NCBI RefSeq assembly: GCF_003049725.1
Contig: NZ_QAGM01000016.1
Span: 19,614 to 83,613, forward strand
Direction: 5' to 3'
Origin: Oceanimonas marisflavi
Lineage (GTDB): Bacteria; Pseudomonadota; Gammaproteobacteria; Enterobacterales; Aeromonadaceae
DNA: 64,000 bases
This document shows, piece by piece, positions 39,891 to 52,600 of this stretch; position 1 is the stretch's first letter; each line of letters starts with the position of its first letter. Below the pieces are notes generated by a model. The model did not search any database and had not been told where the DNA came from. It worked only from the letters and a program-made list of their open reading frames with translations. A program made the position numbers and the translations under genes.

Positions 39891-41720
39891 ATGTGTGGAA
39901 TTGTAGGGGCCGTGGCCCAGCGTGATGTGGCGGAAATTCTGGTGGAAGGCCTGCGCCGTCTGGAATACCGGGGTTACGACTCCGCCGGGGTGGCCATTAT
40001 TCACGACAACCAGCTGGGCCGGGTGCGGCGCCTTGGCAAGGTGCAGGCGCTGGCCGATGCCCTGAATGAACAACCCCTGGCCGGCGGCACCGGCATCGCC
40101 CATACCCGCTGGGCCACTCACGGCGAGCCGTCGGAGCGCAACGCCCATCCTCATGTGTCCGGCAACATTGCCGTGGTGCACAACGGCATTATCGAAAACC
40201 ACGAAGAGTTGCGCGAAAGCCTGAAAGAAAAGGGCTACGAGTTTGCGTCCGACACCGACACCGAGGTCATCGCTCACCTGGTGCACTGGCATCGTCAGCA
40301 CAGCGAGTCGCTGCTGGCGGCGCTGCAGGCCACGGTAAAAGAGCTGCGTGGTGCCTACGGCACCGTGCTGATGGACGTCAACGACGACTCTCGCGTGGTG
40401 GTGGCCCGCTCCGGCTCACCCCTGGTGATCGGCTTGGGGCTGGGTGAGAACTTTATCGCCTCCGATCAGCTGGCGCTGCTGCCGGTCACCCGTCGCTTTT
40501 TGTTCCTGGAAGAAGGGGACGTGGCCGAGATGAGCCGCCGGGAGATTCATATTTTTGACAGCAACGGCCAGCCGGTGACCCGGGCCGAGCAGGAGTCGGA
40601 CGTGACTCACGATGCCGGCGACAAGGGCGAATACCGTCACCATATGCTGAAGGAAATTTATGAGCAGCCCAAGGCCATTACCGACACCCTGGAAAGCCGG
40701 CTGAGCGAGCAGGGCGTGGTGGTGGAGTCCTTTGGCAACGGCGCCCGCGACATCTTTGAACAGGTCGAGCACATTCAGCTGATTGCCTGCGGCACCTCCT
40801 ACCATGCCGGCATGGTTGCCCGTTACTGGTTCGAGGCCCTGGCCGGCGTGCCCTGCGATATCGAGATCGCCTCCGAGTTTCGCTACCGCAAGTCGGTGGT
40901 GCGCCCCAACAGCCTGCTGATCACTCTGTCTCAAAGTGGCGAGACCGCCGACACCCTGGCGGCGCTGCGGCTGGCCAAGGAGTCCGGTTACATGAGCAGC
41001 CTGACCATCTGCAACGTGCCCGGCTCGTCCCTGGTGCGGGAGTCGGATCTGGCCTTTATGACCCGGGCTGGCGCCGAGATTGGCGTGGCTTCTACCAAGG
41101 CCTTTACCACCCAGCTGGTGGCGCTGCTGATGCTGGTGGCGGCGGTGGGTCGTTGCCGTGGCAACATGAGCGAGCAGACCGAGGCCGAGCTGGTTCGTTC
41201 GCTGCGCTCACTGCCGGCGCATATTGTCGATACCCTGGCCCTGGCCGGCGACATTGAGCAACTGGCGGAAGAGTTTGCCGACAAGTATCACAGCCTGTTC
41301 CTGGGGCGGGGCGAGCAGTACCCCATCGCCATGGAAGGGGCGCTCAAGCTCAAGGAAATCTCCTACATTCACGCCGAGGCCTATGCCGCCGGCGAGCTCA
41401 AGCACGGCCCGCTGGCGCTGATCGACGCCGATATGCCCATTATCGTGGTGGCGCCCAACAATGAGCTGCTGGAAAAGCTGAAGTCCAACGTGGAAGAAGT
41501 GCGTGCCCGCGGCGGCATTCTCTATGTGTTCGCCGACAAACGGGCCGGTTTTAAAGGCGACGACACCATGCGGGTGATGTCATTGGAGCATGTGGACGAG
41601 GTGATTGCCCCGATTGTTTACACTGTGCCGCTGCAGCTGCTGTCCTACTATGTGGCACTGATCAAGGGCACCGACGTGGATCAGCCCAGAAACCTGGCCA
41701 AATCGGTCACGGTTGAATAA
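39891..41720 (+). CDS. glmS: Glutamine-fructose-6-phosphate aminotransferase (isomerizing)
   Basis: Makes glucosamine-6-phosphate from fructose-6-phosphate and glutamine, the first step to UDP-GlcNAc. The start at 39891 exposes Cys2 (MCGIVGAV), the glutaminase nucleophile, and GAGG lies upstream; the longer open frame from 39864 would bury that residue. An N-terminal class II amidotransferase domain is followed by two SIS domains ([33 protein letters not shown]) and ends AKSVTVE. 609 residues, equal to E. coli. Probably co-transcribed with the DeoR gene. Confidence 0.98.
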   Translation: MCGIVGAVAQRDVAEILVEGLRRLEYRGYDSAGVAIIHDNQLGRVRRLGKVQALADALNEQPLAGGTGIAHTRWATHGEPSERNAHPHVSGNIAVVHNGIIENHEELRESLKEKGYEFASDTDTEVIAHLVHWHRQHSESLLAALQATVKELRGAYGTVLMDVNDDSRVVVARSGSPLVIGLGLGENFIASDQLALLPVTRRFLFLEEGDVAEMSRREIHIFDSNGQPVTRAEQESDVTHDAGDKGEYRHHMLKEIYEQPKAITDTLESRLSEQGVVVESFGNGARDIFEQVEHIQLIACGTSYHAGMVARYWFEALAGVPCDIEIASEFRYRKSVVRPNSLLITLSQSGETADTLAALRLAKESGYMSSLTICNVPGSSLVRESDLAFMTRAGAEIGVASTKAFTTQLVALLMLVAAVGRCRGNMSEQTEAELVRSLRSLPAHIVDTLALAGDIEQLAEEFADKYHSLFLGRGEQYPIAMEGALKLKEISYIHAEAYAAGELKHGPLALIDADMPIIVVAPNNELLEKLKSNVEEVRARGGILYVFADKRAGFKGDDTMRVMSLEHVDEVIAPIVYTVPLQLLSYYVALIKGTDVDQPRNLAKSVTVE

Positions 41721-41736
41721 GACCCGGCATCAAAAA

Positions 41737-41765
41737 CATCAACCCGGGGCAGTCCCGGGTTGATG
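41737..41765. terminator. Terminator between glmS and the luxQ-like gene
   Basis: A perfect 12-bp stem (41737-41748 with 41754-41765) with loop GCAGT, between convergent genes and four bases from the luxQ-like stop. T-runs are short, so strength is uncertain. Confidence 0.7.
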
Positions 41766-41769
41766 CATT

Positions 41770-43536
41770 TCAGCGTTCCGAAAATACCGCCACATAATGG
41801 CTGGTTTCTCCGTGATCATTGCTCAGGCTGCGAATGGAAAAGCGCATCCTGGTGGTGACGCCGGGCCTTATCTGACAGTTTATCTCGCCCTGCCAGTGAC
41901 CATGGGTGTCTACATGTTGCCACGGTGACTCCTGCTCGTCAGAAGCGGGCGGAAGAGCCTTGCCGAGTGGCTGGCCCAGCATTTCGTCCAGAGTGTAACC
42001 GGTAAGGTGATGATAGGCCGGGTTGGCATATACCAGCCGCTGGTGGCGATCGAAAATCATCACCGCTTCCAGCATATTGGCCAGCACCAGCCGGTTCAGC
42101 TGCAGGGATTCTTCTGCCTGTTTCAGGCGGCTGATGTCCTGTCCCTGCAGCTGAACGGCAGTGACCACCTGGTTGGTGAACACGGGCGCCAGGGTCCAGA
42201 GCTGATAACGGGGGCGTTGTGGCAGGGAGCCCAGCCTGGCTTCAATGTCATCGATTCTGCGTCCCTTTCTGGCCTGATTGATGGCCTGCAGCAAGGGGGC
42301 AAGCTGTTCGGGCGAGAAGTGGCGGGTAATGGGCGTACCAATCAGCTGATCCTGTTCCTGCTTGAACAGCTGTATGGCCGTCAGGTTAAGGGCCTGAATA
42401 CAGTCGTCATTGCCCACTATGATGGTGGCCGAACTGGCGGCGTCAAAAAGGTGGGCCAGCCGCTGCTCTTTTTGCTGCAGTACAGAGACCATCTGTTCCA
42501 GGCTGGCGCCCAGAAAATTGAACTCCTGAATGCGGTCGGGTTGAAACACGGCTTTTTTTCCGTGGCTTACGCGCGTGGCAAAGCGGGTAAGACCGTCCAG
42601 AGGGATGGTGATTTGTTTCAGGGTGTAGATGGACAAAATCAGGGCGGCAAGCAACACCAGCATCAGCGCCAGCAGGGTATGATGGCCATAAGTCTGCTGG
42701 AGTTGCTGGGCAATGGTGTTGTCGGTCAGTAACAGCACTTTCAGTTGGCTCGGCTCACCATTAATCCGCAGTGGCTGTACGCTGAAGTAATGGCCCCGTA
42801 TCTTTCCATAATCGCGTCGGCCGGACAGAACCTGAGTGACTATGTCCGGGGTAATGTCGTTGTTGTTAAAGAACATGGGGCCAACGGCCTGGCCATGCAT
42901 GATCAGCTGAATACTGAGGTTGTTTGCTCCCCGTCCCAGCTGGTGCAACAGGCTGAGGTTATCATTCAGTACTACTCCGCCAATCAGGCTGCCGATCACC
43001 CGGCCCGAGTCCGGTGACAGCAGCGGATACCGTTGCAGCAGAATGCTGAGGGGGTTGAGGGACGCATCCAGCTCTATGCTGGTCCATTTCTGGAACAGGG
43101 GAGGAGTGGTGATCAGCTGGTTCAGCCGGTGCTCCACCATGTACAGAGGAGAGTTCATGTTGGCCCATGGTTTGCCCTTTTGGGTCAGCATCAGCAAATC
43201 CAGATGTTCTCCATGACGGTGGCCGAGCGTGTCCTGCAGCCGGGCCCGGGCAGCTGTTCGATCGCCGGATGACAAATTCTGGGCCAGCTCCGGCTGTTCA
43301 GCCGTGGCCGACAGCAGGGCGTCGAGACCACTCAGGTAGCTGTCCAGCAGGATCTGCAGCCGGTCATTGGCTTCTTCCAGCTGGTGCCGAATACTGTCAT
43401 TGACCATGCTGGTGGTGCTGCGGTAGGTCAGCACCAACAGGGCGGCAGCCAGCAGCAAAAAGGCGGGCAGCAGTACCTGCAGCAGCAGCCTGAGCAGGGG
43501 TCTGGCGCGGGGGCTATTGTGAGTAGCGGAAGGCAT
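41770..43536 (-). CDS. LuxQ-like autoinducer-2 receptor lacking kinase and receiver domains
   Basis: Membrane receptor homologous to the sensor half of Vibrio LuxQ. From the ATG at 43536 (588 residues): transmembrane segment 14-37, a ~250-residue periplasmic region that aligns with LuxQ (PLLSPDSGRVIGSLIGGVVL), a second transmembrane segment 287-309, a HAMP-like linker, a PAS domain (about 361-470, ending VQLQGQDISRLKQAE as LuxQ does before its kinase) and a second PAS (about 479-585). The protein then stops. No HisKA, ATPase, receiver, GGDEF or EAL domain follows, and only about 50 bases separate it from glmS. The upstream TTG (43581) is less likely as start. It overlaps the luxP end by 23 bases. 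Confidence 0.85.
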   Translation of the reverse strand: MPSATHNSPRARPLLRLLLQVLLPAFLLLAAALLVLTYRSTTSMVNDSIRHQLEEANDRLQILLDSYLSGLDALLSATAEQPELAQNLSSGDRTAARARLQDTLGHRHGEHLDLLMLTQKGKPWANMNSPLYMVEHRLNQLITTPPLFQKWTSIELDASLNPLSILLQRYPLLSPDSGRVIGSLIGGVVLNDNLSLLHQLGRGANNLSIQLIMHGQAVGPMFFNNNDITPDIVTQVLSGRRDYGKIRGHYFSVQPLRINGEPSQLKVLLLTDNTIAQQLQQTYGHHTLLALMLVLLAALILSIYTLKQITIPLDGLTRFATRVSHGKKAVFQPDRIQEFNFLGASLEQMVSVLQQKEQRLAHLFDAASSATIIVGNDDCIQALNLTAIQLFKQEQDQLIGTPITRHFSPEQLAPLLQAINQARKGRRIDDIEARLGSLPQRPRYQLWTLAPVFTNQVVTAVQLQGQDISRLKQAEESLQLNRLVLANMLEAVMIFDRHQRLVYANPAYHHLTGYTLDEMLGQPLGKALPPASDEQESPWQHVDTHGHWQGEINCQIRPGVTTRMRFSIRSLSNDHGETSHYVAVFSER

Positions 43537-44617
43537 GAGCTTTAAGGTGCTCCAGTTTATCGGCCGGAGTTTGCCGATCAATTACCACGAAGTCTCCGCT
43601 GTAAATCAGGGGAATCTGATTACCTTTGCCTTCCTGATCCAGGCGAATGGCTTCTGCCATGGCCACGCCGTTGTCGTCATTCATGCGCATTACGGTCACA
43701 TCCAGCCCCCCCTGAGCCAGGGTGTCCAGTTCGGCACTGCCTCCGCCCCAGCCGTTCAGGATCACGTCGTTTTCCCGGCCCAGCTGTTTCAGGGCATCGG
43801 CGGCGCCCAGGGCAATGTCTGTGGTGCAGGCATATATCAGATCGATGGATGAATCGTCAGCCAGTGACTGTAATACCGCCTCTTTGGCTTTCTCCCGCTG
43901 CACATCGGTATAAAAGGCGTTGCGCAGGATAAATCCGGGCTGACTGGCGGTCTGGCGAATAAACTCATCCCCCCTTGCCCGGCTGACGTAACCTTTGCTG
44001 CCATAGAGCATCAGATAGTTGGCGTTCGGGCCGGTCATTCGGTTAATGGCTGCTGTCAGCAGCCGGGTTCCTTCCCGGTGATCAAAGCCCACATAGAAAA
44101 ATGGCTGATTTTTTCCCCAGCTTTTCAGCGGGGTGGTGATGTTCATCAGGATCAGTTTGGGATGGCCACGAGCCAGAATTTTTTCAACCAGTACCCGGTG
44201 ACGCAGAGCGTCCAGGGTGAAGAGCAGGTAGTCGGGGTTGCTGTTCAGGGCCTCGGCCAGCAGCCGTTCCTGCTGCCTGAGAGTGGTGGCAGGCTGAAAC
44301 GAGTAGCTTTTAAGGGTAAAGGGCAGGCCTGTTTCCTGTAAACGACGGGACAGGCTCAGCTTGCTGCGCCACCAGTAATCCGATACCTGAACATCGGGAG
44401 TGACCATGGCGATGCGTATTGTGGAAGGATCTGCTGCCGTCCAGGGCTGGGCCGGTTGCCGGACCCGTTCCGCAAAGCTGGCGGCCAGCCGGTGCTGCCG
44501 TGGAAAGGTGTCCATGTATTCCTGATAGGACCAGTAATCATGATTGCCAGCCACTGACGGAGCGGACATAAACAGCATAAAGAGTATGCCGGTGAATAAG
44601 AGTCGTGCTGTCAACAT
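43514..44617 (-). CDS. luxP: Autoinducer-2 binding periplasmic protein LuxP
   Basis: Periplasmic binding protein for AI-2 (furanosyl borate diester). It is collinear with Vibrio harveyi LuxP: NHDYWSYQEYMDTFP, QVSDYWWR, YLLFTLDALRHR, LILMNITTPL, YVGFDHREGTR, ARGDEF, YACTTDIALGA, NGWGGGSAEL, TVMRMNDDNG and AFRYS. Residues matching the AI-2 contacts Gln77, Ser79, Trp82, Asn159, Arg215, Trp289 and the borate ligand Arg310 are kept; Ser265 is replaced by Thr. The start is ambiguous (TTG 44698, ATG 44659, ATG 44617). 44617 gives a 23-residue signal peptide ending PSVA|G and 367 residues, close to V. harveyi (365). First gene of the pair. Confidence 0.92.
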   Translation of the reverse strand: MLTARLLFTGILFMLFMSAPSVAGNHDYWSYQEYMDTFPRQHRLAASFAERVRQPAQPWTAADPSTIRIAMVTPDVQVSDYWWRSKLSLSRRLQETGLPFTLKSYSFQPATTLRQQERLLAEALNSNPDYLLFTLDALRHRVLVEKILARGHPKLILMNITTPLKSWGKNQPFFYVGFDHREGTRLLTAAINRMTGPNANYLMLYGSKGYVSRARGDEFIRQTASQPGFILRNAFYTDVQREKAKEAVLQSLADDSSIDLIYACTTDIALGAADALKQLGRENDVILNGWGGGSAELDTLAQGGLDVTVMRMNDDNGVAMAEAIRLDQEGKGNQIPLIYSGDFVVIDRQTPADKLEHLKAHAFRYSQ

Positions 44618-44786
44618 TGTTGTAACCCATGCAACCAAGGCATGAAAAGCGGAATTCATGTGTAAACGGGCGTCGATCCTATTATGTGTGCGGAGCAAAG
44701 TCAGTAGTTTACTGAAGGCAAGGGCGGTAACAGGGGAGGCGGACGGCCAGGTACCCGTGTTCCTGGCCTGCCAGCCTCAATCCGTG

Positions 44787-47322
<2,536 letters not shown>

Positions 47323-48861
47323 ATGACTTTACTCCGTCCGACATTTCTTTCTTTTCTCGTGGCGACTGCCCTGGCCGGTTGCTCCGTGGCGCCGCAGAAT
47401 TTCAGCCATTCCGATATCAGCCGCATCAATCAGGCCGATCGGGCGGCGGCCTTTGCCAATATGGTGCCCCATGGCGAGGTGATCACCCTGGACGAGGCCA
47501 TTGCCCGGGCGCTGAAATACAATCTGGAGCAGAGAGTGCGGCTGCTGGAGCAGTCGCTGGCGGCGGGTGAGCTGGAGGCCGGCAAGTTCGACATGCTGCC
47601 CAAACTGCTGGCCAACGCCGGGTATTCCTGGCGGGATGACTTCGCCGGCCGTTATTCGGCGCCCTATGACGATCCCGAAAACCTCGACTCCAACCTCAGC
47701 TCGATCGATGTGTCCTCCGAAAAGGCCCATAGCACCGCGGATCTCACCCTGTCCTGGAACCTGCTCGATTTTGGCGCCAGCTACTACACCGCCAAACAAA
47801 ATGCCGACAAGCTGCTGATCGCCAACGAGCGCCGGCGCAAGGCCATGCACACCCTGATCCAGAATGTGCGCACCGCCTACTGGCGCACCCTGGCCGCCGA
47901 ACAGCTGGGGCAGAGGGTCAGAGGCACCATAGAGGAAGCCGAGCAGGCGCTGCAAAACGCCACCCGGCTGGCCAGTGAGCGGGTCAGCATGCCCGATGAG
48001 TCTTTGCGCTATCAGCGTAACCTGCTGGAGAACCTGCGCCTGCTGGAAAGCGTGGAGCGGGAGCTGGCCAGTGCCCGTATTGAACTCACCAACCTGATAG
48101 GCCTGCTGCCGGGCACCCGGTTCCGGCTGGAGCAGCCCGAGGCCGACACCCGGCCGCTGGATGCCGACGTGACCCTGCTGGAAGAACGCGCCCTGCTGCA
48201 CAACGCGGATTTGCGTGAGCAGTTCTACAATGTGCGGATCATTGCGCAGGATACCCGCAAGGCGCTGCTGCGCCTGCTGCCGGGCATCAGCTTTGACTAC
48301 AGCCTCAACTTTGATGACGACCGCTATCTGGTCAAGGATCAGTGGCAAACCGCCGGGGTTCGGGTGGGGGTGAACCTGTTCAACCTGCTGTCGGCACCGT
48401 CACGCATGGAGGCGGCGGAGCGTAACGAAACCCTGGCCGAGGCCCGGCGCATGGCGCTGCAGATGTCGGTGCTGACCCAGGTGCACCTGGCCCGTTACCA
48501 GTATGAAGACGCCCTGCGCCAGTATCGCCGGGCGGATCAAATCTATGACGTGGACAACCAGCTGGAACAGATTGTGCGCGGCAAGTTCCAGAGCAATATG
48601 GTGGGCGAGCAGACCCGCATTTCGGCCAGCGTGACCACCATTCTCAGTGAGCTGCGCCGCTATCAGGCCATGGCCAGGGTGCAGGAGTCGGTAGGCCGGC
48701 TGCAGGCCAGTCTGGGCATGGAGCCCCGTTTTGACAGCGTGGATGAGATTGAGCTGGACGAGCTGCGCACCCGGGTGCGTAGCTGGCTGGAGCGGGGCAT
48801 CAGCCCCGAGACCCTGCAAGCCGAGGCCCCCCTGCCGGCCAGTGAACGGGAGTCTTCATGA
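47323..48861 (+). CDS. TolC-like outer-membrane efflux lipoprotein
   Basis: Outer-membrane factor expected to form a trimeric exit duct. A lipobox (VATALAGC, Cys20, followed by Ser) directs lipidation. Two outer-membrane-efflux repeats follow (ITLDEAIARALKYNLEQRVRL ... LLDFGASYYTAKQNADKLLIA; ALLHNADLREQFYNVRIIAQ ... VGVNLFNLLSAPSRMEAAER) with long coiled-coil stretches. 512 residues. GAGG precedes the ATG. First gene of a five-gene operon; the next gene overlaps its stop as ATGA. No ABC or RND pump is encoded nearby. Confidence 0.88.
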   Translation: MTLLRPTFLSFLVATALAGCSVAPQNFSHSDISRINQADRAAAFANMVPHGEVITLDEAIARALKYNLEQRVRLLEQSLAAGELEAGKFDMLPKLLANAGYSWRDDFAGRYSAPYDDPENLDSNLSSIDVSSEKAHSTADLTLSWNLLDFGASYYTAKQNADKLLIANERRRKAMHTLIQNVRTAYWRTLAAEQLGQRVRGTIEEAEQALQNATRLASERVSMPDESLRYQRNLLENLRLLESVERELASARIELTNLIGLLPGTRFRLEQPEADTRPLDADVTLLEERALLHNADLREQFYNVRIIAQDTRKALLRLLPGISFDYSLNFDDDRYLVKDQWQTAGVRVGVNLFNLLSAPSRMEAAERNETLAEARRMALQMSVLTQVHLARYQYEDALRQYRRADQIYDVDNQLEQIVRGKFQSNMVGEQTRISASVTTILSELRRYQAMARVQESVGRLQASLGMEPRFDSVDEIELDELRTRVRSWLERGISPETLQAEAPLPASERESS

Positions 48862-49625
48862 AATTGGCAACGGCTCTGATGGGTCCCTTGTTGTCGGGGG
48901 CTCTTATGGCGCCGGTGCTGGCGCAATCCGAGCTGTCTCTGGCGCAGAGCGAGCTGCGTGCCCAGCTCAGCCCGGTACGCTATGCCACTCTGGCGGCGGG
49001 CATGACCGGCAAGGCAGAACAGGTGCTGGTACGGGAAGGCCAGCGGGTGGAGCAGGGGCAGATCCTGCTTGAGTTCGACTGCACCCTGCAGCAGGCCCAG
49101 CGTCAGAAGGCCCGCGCCCAGCTTGCCGGGGCCCGCAACAACTACACCGGCAACAAGCGCATGGCCGAGCTGAACGCCATTGGCAGCGTGGAGCTTAACA
49201 ACAGCAAAATCGAGATCGACAAGGCCCGGGCTGACCTGGCCTATCTCGATGCCACCATGGCACGTTGCCGGGTGCCGGCACCCTATGCAGGCTTTGTGGG
49301 AGAAGTGCATGTGCGCGGCCAGGAGTTTGTGCAGGCCGGTGAGCCGCTGCTGGAGATCATCGACGACAGCGCGCTGGAGCTGGAGTTTATTGCGCCGTCC
49401 CGCTGGCTGGCCTGGCTGACGCCCGGTCATGAATTTGAGGTGGCCATTGAAGACACCGGCCGGCGCTATCCGGCCCGGCTGGCTCATACCGCCGGCAAGG
49501 TGGATCCGCTGAGTCAGTCGATCAAGGCGGTGGCGGTGATCGATGGCCAGTTTGATGAACTGTTACCGGGCATGAGTGGTCGCCTGTTGCTGTTACCCCC
49601 CGATATAAGCGCCCACAACGAATAA
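48858..49625 (+). CDS. Periplasmic HlyD/RND-type adaptor protein
   Basis: Periplasmic membrane-fusion-type protein of 255 residues. A signal peptide (cleavage near VLA|Q, residue 22) is followed by a lipoyl-like half (ATLAAGMTGKAEQVLVREG), a short helical hairpin (QQAQRQKARAQLAGARNNY ... KIEIDKARADLAYLDATMA), the second lipoyl half (RVPAPYAGFVGEVHVRGQEF) and a beta-barrel domain. There is no membrane anchor, and the hairpin is short compared with drug-pump adaptors. It probably links the TolC-like duct to the inner-membrane components encoded downstream. Confidence 0.85.
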   Translation: MKLATALMGPLLSGALMAPVLAQSELSLAQSELRAQLSPVRYATLAAGMTGKAEQVLVREGQRVEQGQILLEFDCTLQQAQRQKARAQLAGARNNYTGNKRMAELNAIGSVELNNSKIEIDKARADLAYLDATMARCRVPAPYAGFVGEVHVRGQEFVQAGEPLLEIIDDSALELEFIAPSRWLAWLTPGHEFEVAIEDTGRRYPARLAHTAGKVDPLSQSIKAVAVIDGQFDELLPGMSGRLLLLPPDISAHNE

Positions 49626-49664
49626 CAATCGCCGCCAATGGCAACCATCTTCAAGGAGTGAAGT

Positions 49665-52600
49665 ATGTCTAACAGGGATAACCGCAAACCGACCACCATC
49701 GCTCCTCGGCTGATGCAGCTGGAGCAACGACTGATGTTTGATGGCGCTGCGGCAGACACCACGGTGGAAGTGGTAGCTGACCACAGCTCCGTGGACGTTG
49801 TTGACGCACGGGTTGAGCCGATATTTGCCCTGGCGGTGGCCCACGAGCGGGTGCAGCCCGCCGCCGAGGCGGCCCGTCAGCAGGTGAAGGATTATTTTGC
49901 CAGGGCCAGTGATGCCGAGCTGTTTGCCTTGTTTAACGGTGGCCGTGACGAGATTGACCTGGGCTGGTTGCAGTCGGTGTCATCCTTGCGCCAGCAAATG
50001 CTGAGCGACAACTTCAGCATTGATGTGCGCCTGCTCGACAACGCCACCATACAGGGCGCCCTGGGAGCCTTTGCGGCGGAAAACACCGAGGGCAAGCCCG
50101 AGATTTACCTTAACCGCGACTGGGTGGAGCAAGTGGCCGGTAGTGGTGATCTGGTTCGGGTGCTCACCGAAGAGCTGGGCCATGCCATTGATGCGGCCCT
50201 GAACGGTGCGGCCGACACCGCCGGCGACGAGGGTGAGCGTTTTACAGCGGCAGTGGCTGGTGCGCCGGTGCCGGAAGGCGGTGCTGATGGCCGGGGCGTG
50301 CTGGAAGTGGACGGTGAACGCCTTGAGGTGGAATTTGCCACCTATGAATTTGTAAACGCCTACGAGGTGAATACCGCTACCACCCCGGCGGGCAAGGAGT
50401 CGAACAGTCACGACTTTATCTATCAGTCTGGCTCGGCTGCCGTGACCATCGATGACGACAACTTCGACAGGCGGCTGTTCAGTGGCAATGACGTGTCGGC
50501 CACGGCGGTAGAAATTGGCGGTAAAGAGTATTACGGCTGGGTCAGCCGGCCCATTAAAATCCAGGGGGATGTAAAGGCCTTTTACTTCTGGACCGATGCC
50601 AATTTTGACTCGCTGCCCACGGCCCAGGCCGATGGCAACCACGATGATGACCGGGATGTAACCGATAACCGCGCCTTTATTCTGGTGGTGGATCAGGCCT
50701 ACTTTACCAACCTGGCCAATGGCGCTGCGGACGGCACCATACTGAACATTGGCTCTTCTTCCGATCGGGTGGACTCGGCACTGAATGAGCTGGTGGGGAC
50801 CAATTCCGCTCCGGTGGCCGGGGTTGATACCGGTATTGCTGTTGAAGGCGGCCCGGCCACCGGCAATGTGCTGGAGAACGACAGCGATATCGACAGTGGT
50901 GACACCATTACCCTTGCGGCAGTAGGCACCACGGCTGCCAACCAGACGGTAACCGCCGGCTCGACTTCCAACAGCGGCGGCACCATGGTTACCGGCCGGT
51001 ACGGTACCCTGGTAATGGGCGCCGACGGCAGCTACAGCTATACGGTGGATAACACCAATGCCGGGGTGCAGGCCTTGAGCAGCAGCGACAGCCTGACCGA
51101 GACCTTTACCTACACCATTAATGACGTAGAAGGCCTGGCCGCCACCACCACCCTGACCGTTACCATTAACGGCGCCAATGATGCGCCGGTAGCCAGCGAC
51201 GACTACAACGTGGCCAAGGAGTCATTGCGTACCGACAATACTGCCTATGACGGGACAGATCCGCTGGGCTCACAGGCAGTGGGCAATGTGTTGGATAATG
51301 ACAGCGATGCCGATGGGGACAGCCTGATGATCACCGGGGTCGACAGTGACGGAACGGCAACGGGGAGCACCAGTGGTAGCGTTACGTTCAATACCGTCAT
51401 GGATACCCAGAATTCGAACTCCATCAGTACAGGAGGCACGGTTTACAAAATCGAGTCGAATGGCAGCCGTACCCAGCTGTTGTCAAGCAATGGTGACCCT
51501 GTCACTGTTACGGGCAAAACCGGTACCGGGCAGAACATTGGATTTACCTTCTCCGACAGTTCGGCCCTGCAGGACGTATCACGCTTCAGCATTAATAATG
51601 GTAAAACATTTTTTGATGGCACTATCAGCTCTACCACAGTGACCGAGTCAACCACACTGAGTCTTTCTGCCATCAGCGGTACCATTGCAGCCGGGATGGC
51701 CGTATCGGGAACTAGTGTACCGGACGGCACCACGGTGAACAGTGTGACCTATGATACCAGTGGCAATGTAACCGGTATTGAATTGAGTACCGCCGTTGCC
51801 ATTACCGGCGAAGCTCTGACTTTCAGTTCAGCCAGCGCGGTCACCAGTACAACCGCAGGTACTCTCACCGGCCAGTATGGCACCCTGGTGCTGAATGCCG
51901 ATGGCGGCTATATCTATACCCCTTTTGCCGATAACGCCGCCCTGAGTGAGGGCCAGTCAGCGGTTGAATCCTTTGAGTACACCCTGCGGGATGCCAGTGG
52001 CGCGACTAGCTCCGCCACCCTGAATATTACCGTGTATGGCTCCGGCACCAATGATCCCAACGCCGTGGCCGATACCGCCAGCGCCACCGAGGCCGGTGGT
52101 GTGGCCAATGGCACGGCAGGCAGCAACGCCAGCGGTAATGTGCTTGGCAACGACAGCACACCGGTAAGCAGCAATACCGTCACTTCCGCTCGCTCGGCCA
52201 GTGATGCGGGCGGGACTGCCGTGGGTACGGGTACCGCCATTACCGGCCAGTTCGGCACCCTGACCCTGAGTGACGATGGCAGCTACAGCTATGTGGTGGA
52301 TAATGCCAATGCCACGGTTCAGGCCCTGAGCAGCGGCGAGACCCTGACCGAGACCTTTATTTACACCATCGAAAATGGTCAGACCTTTGATGGCCGCAAT
52401 CTGAAGGACTCTGCCACCCTCACCATCACCATTAATGGTGCCAACGATGCCCCGGTAGCGGTAAATGACAGCGCCACCGCCATTGAGGCCGGCGGCAACA
52501 ACAACTCCGTGCCCGGCTATGACCCCAGCGGCAATGTGCTGAGCAACGACAGCGATGTGGATAATTCGACCCTGAGCGTGACTGAGGTAAATGGAACCAG

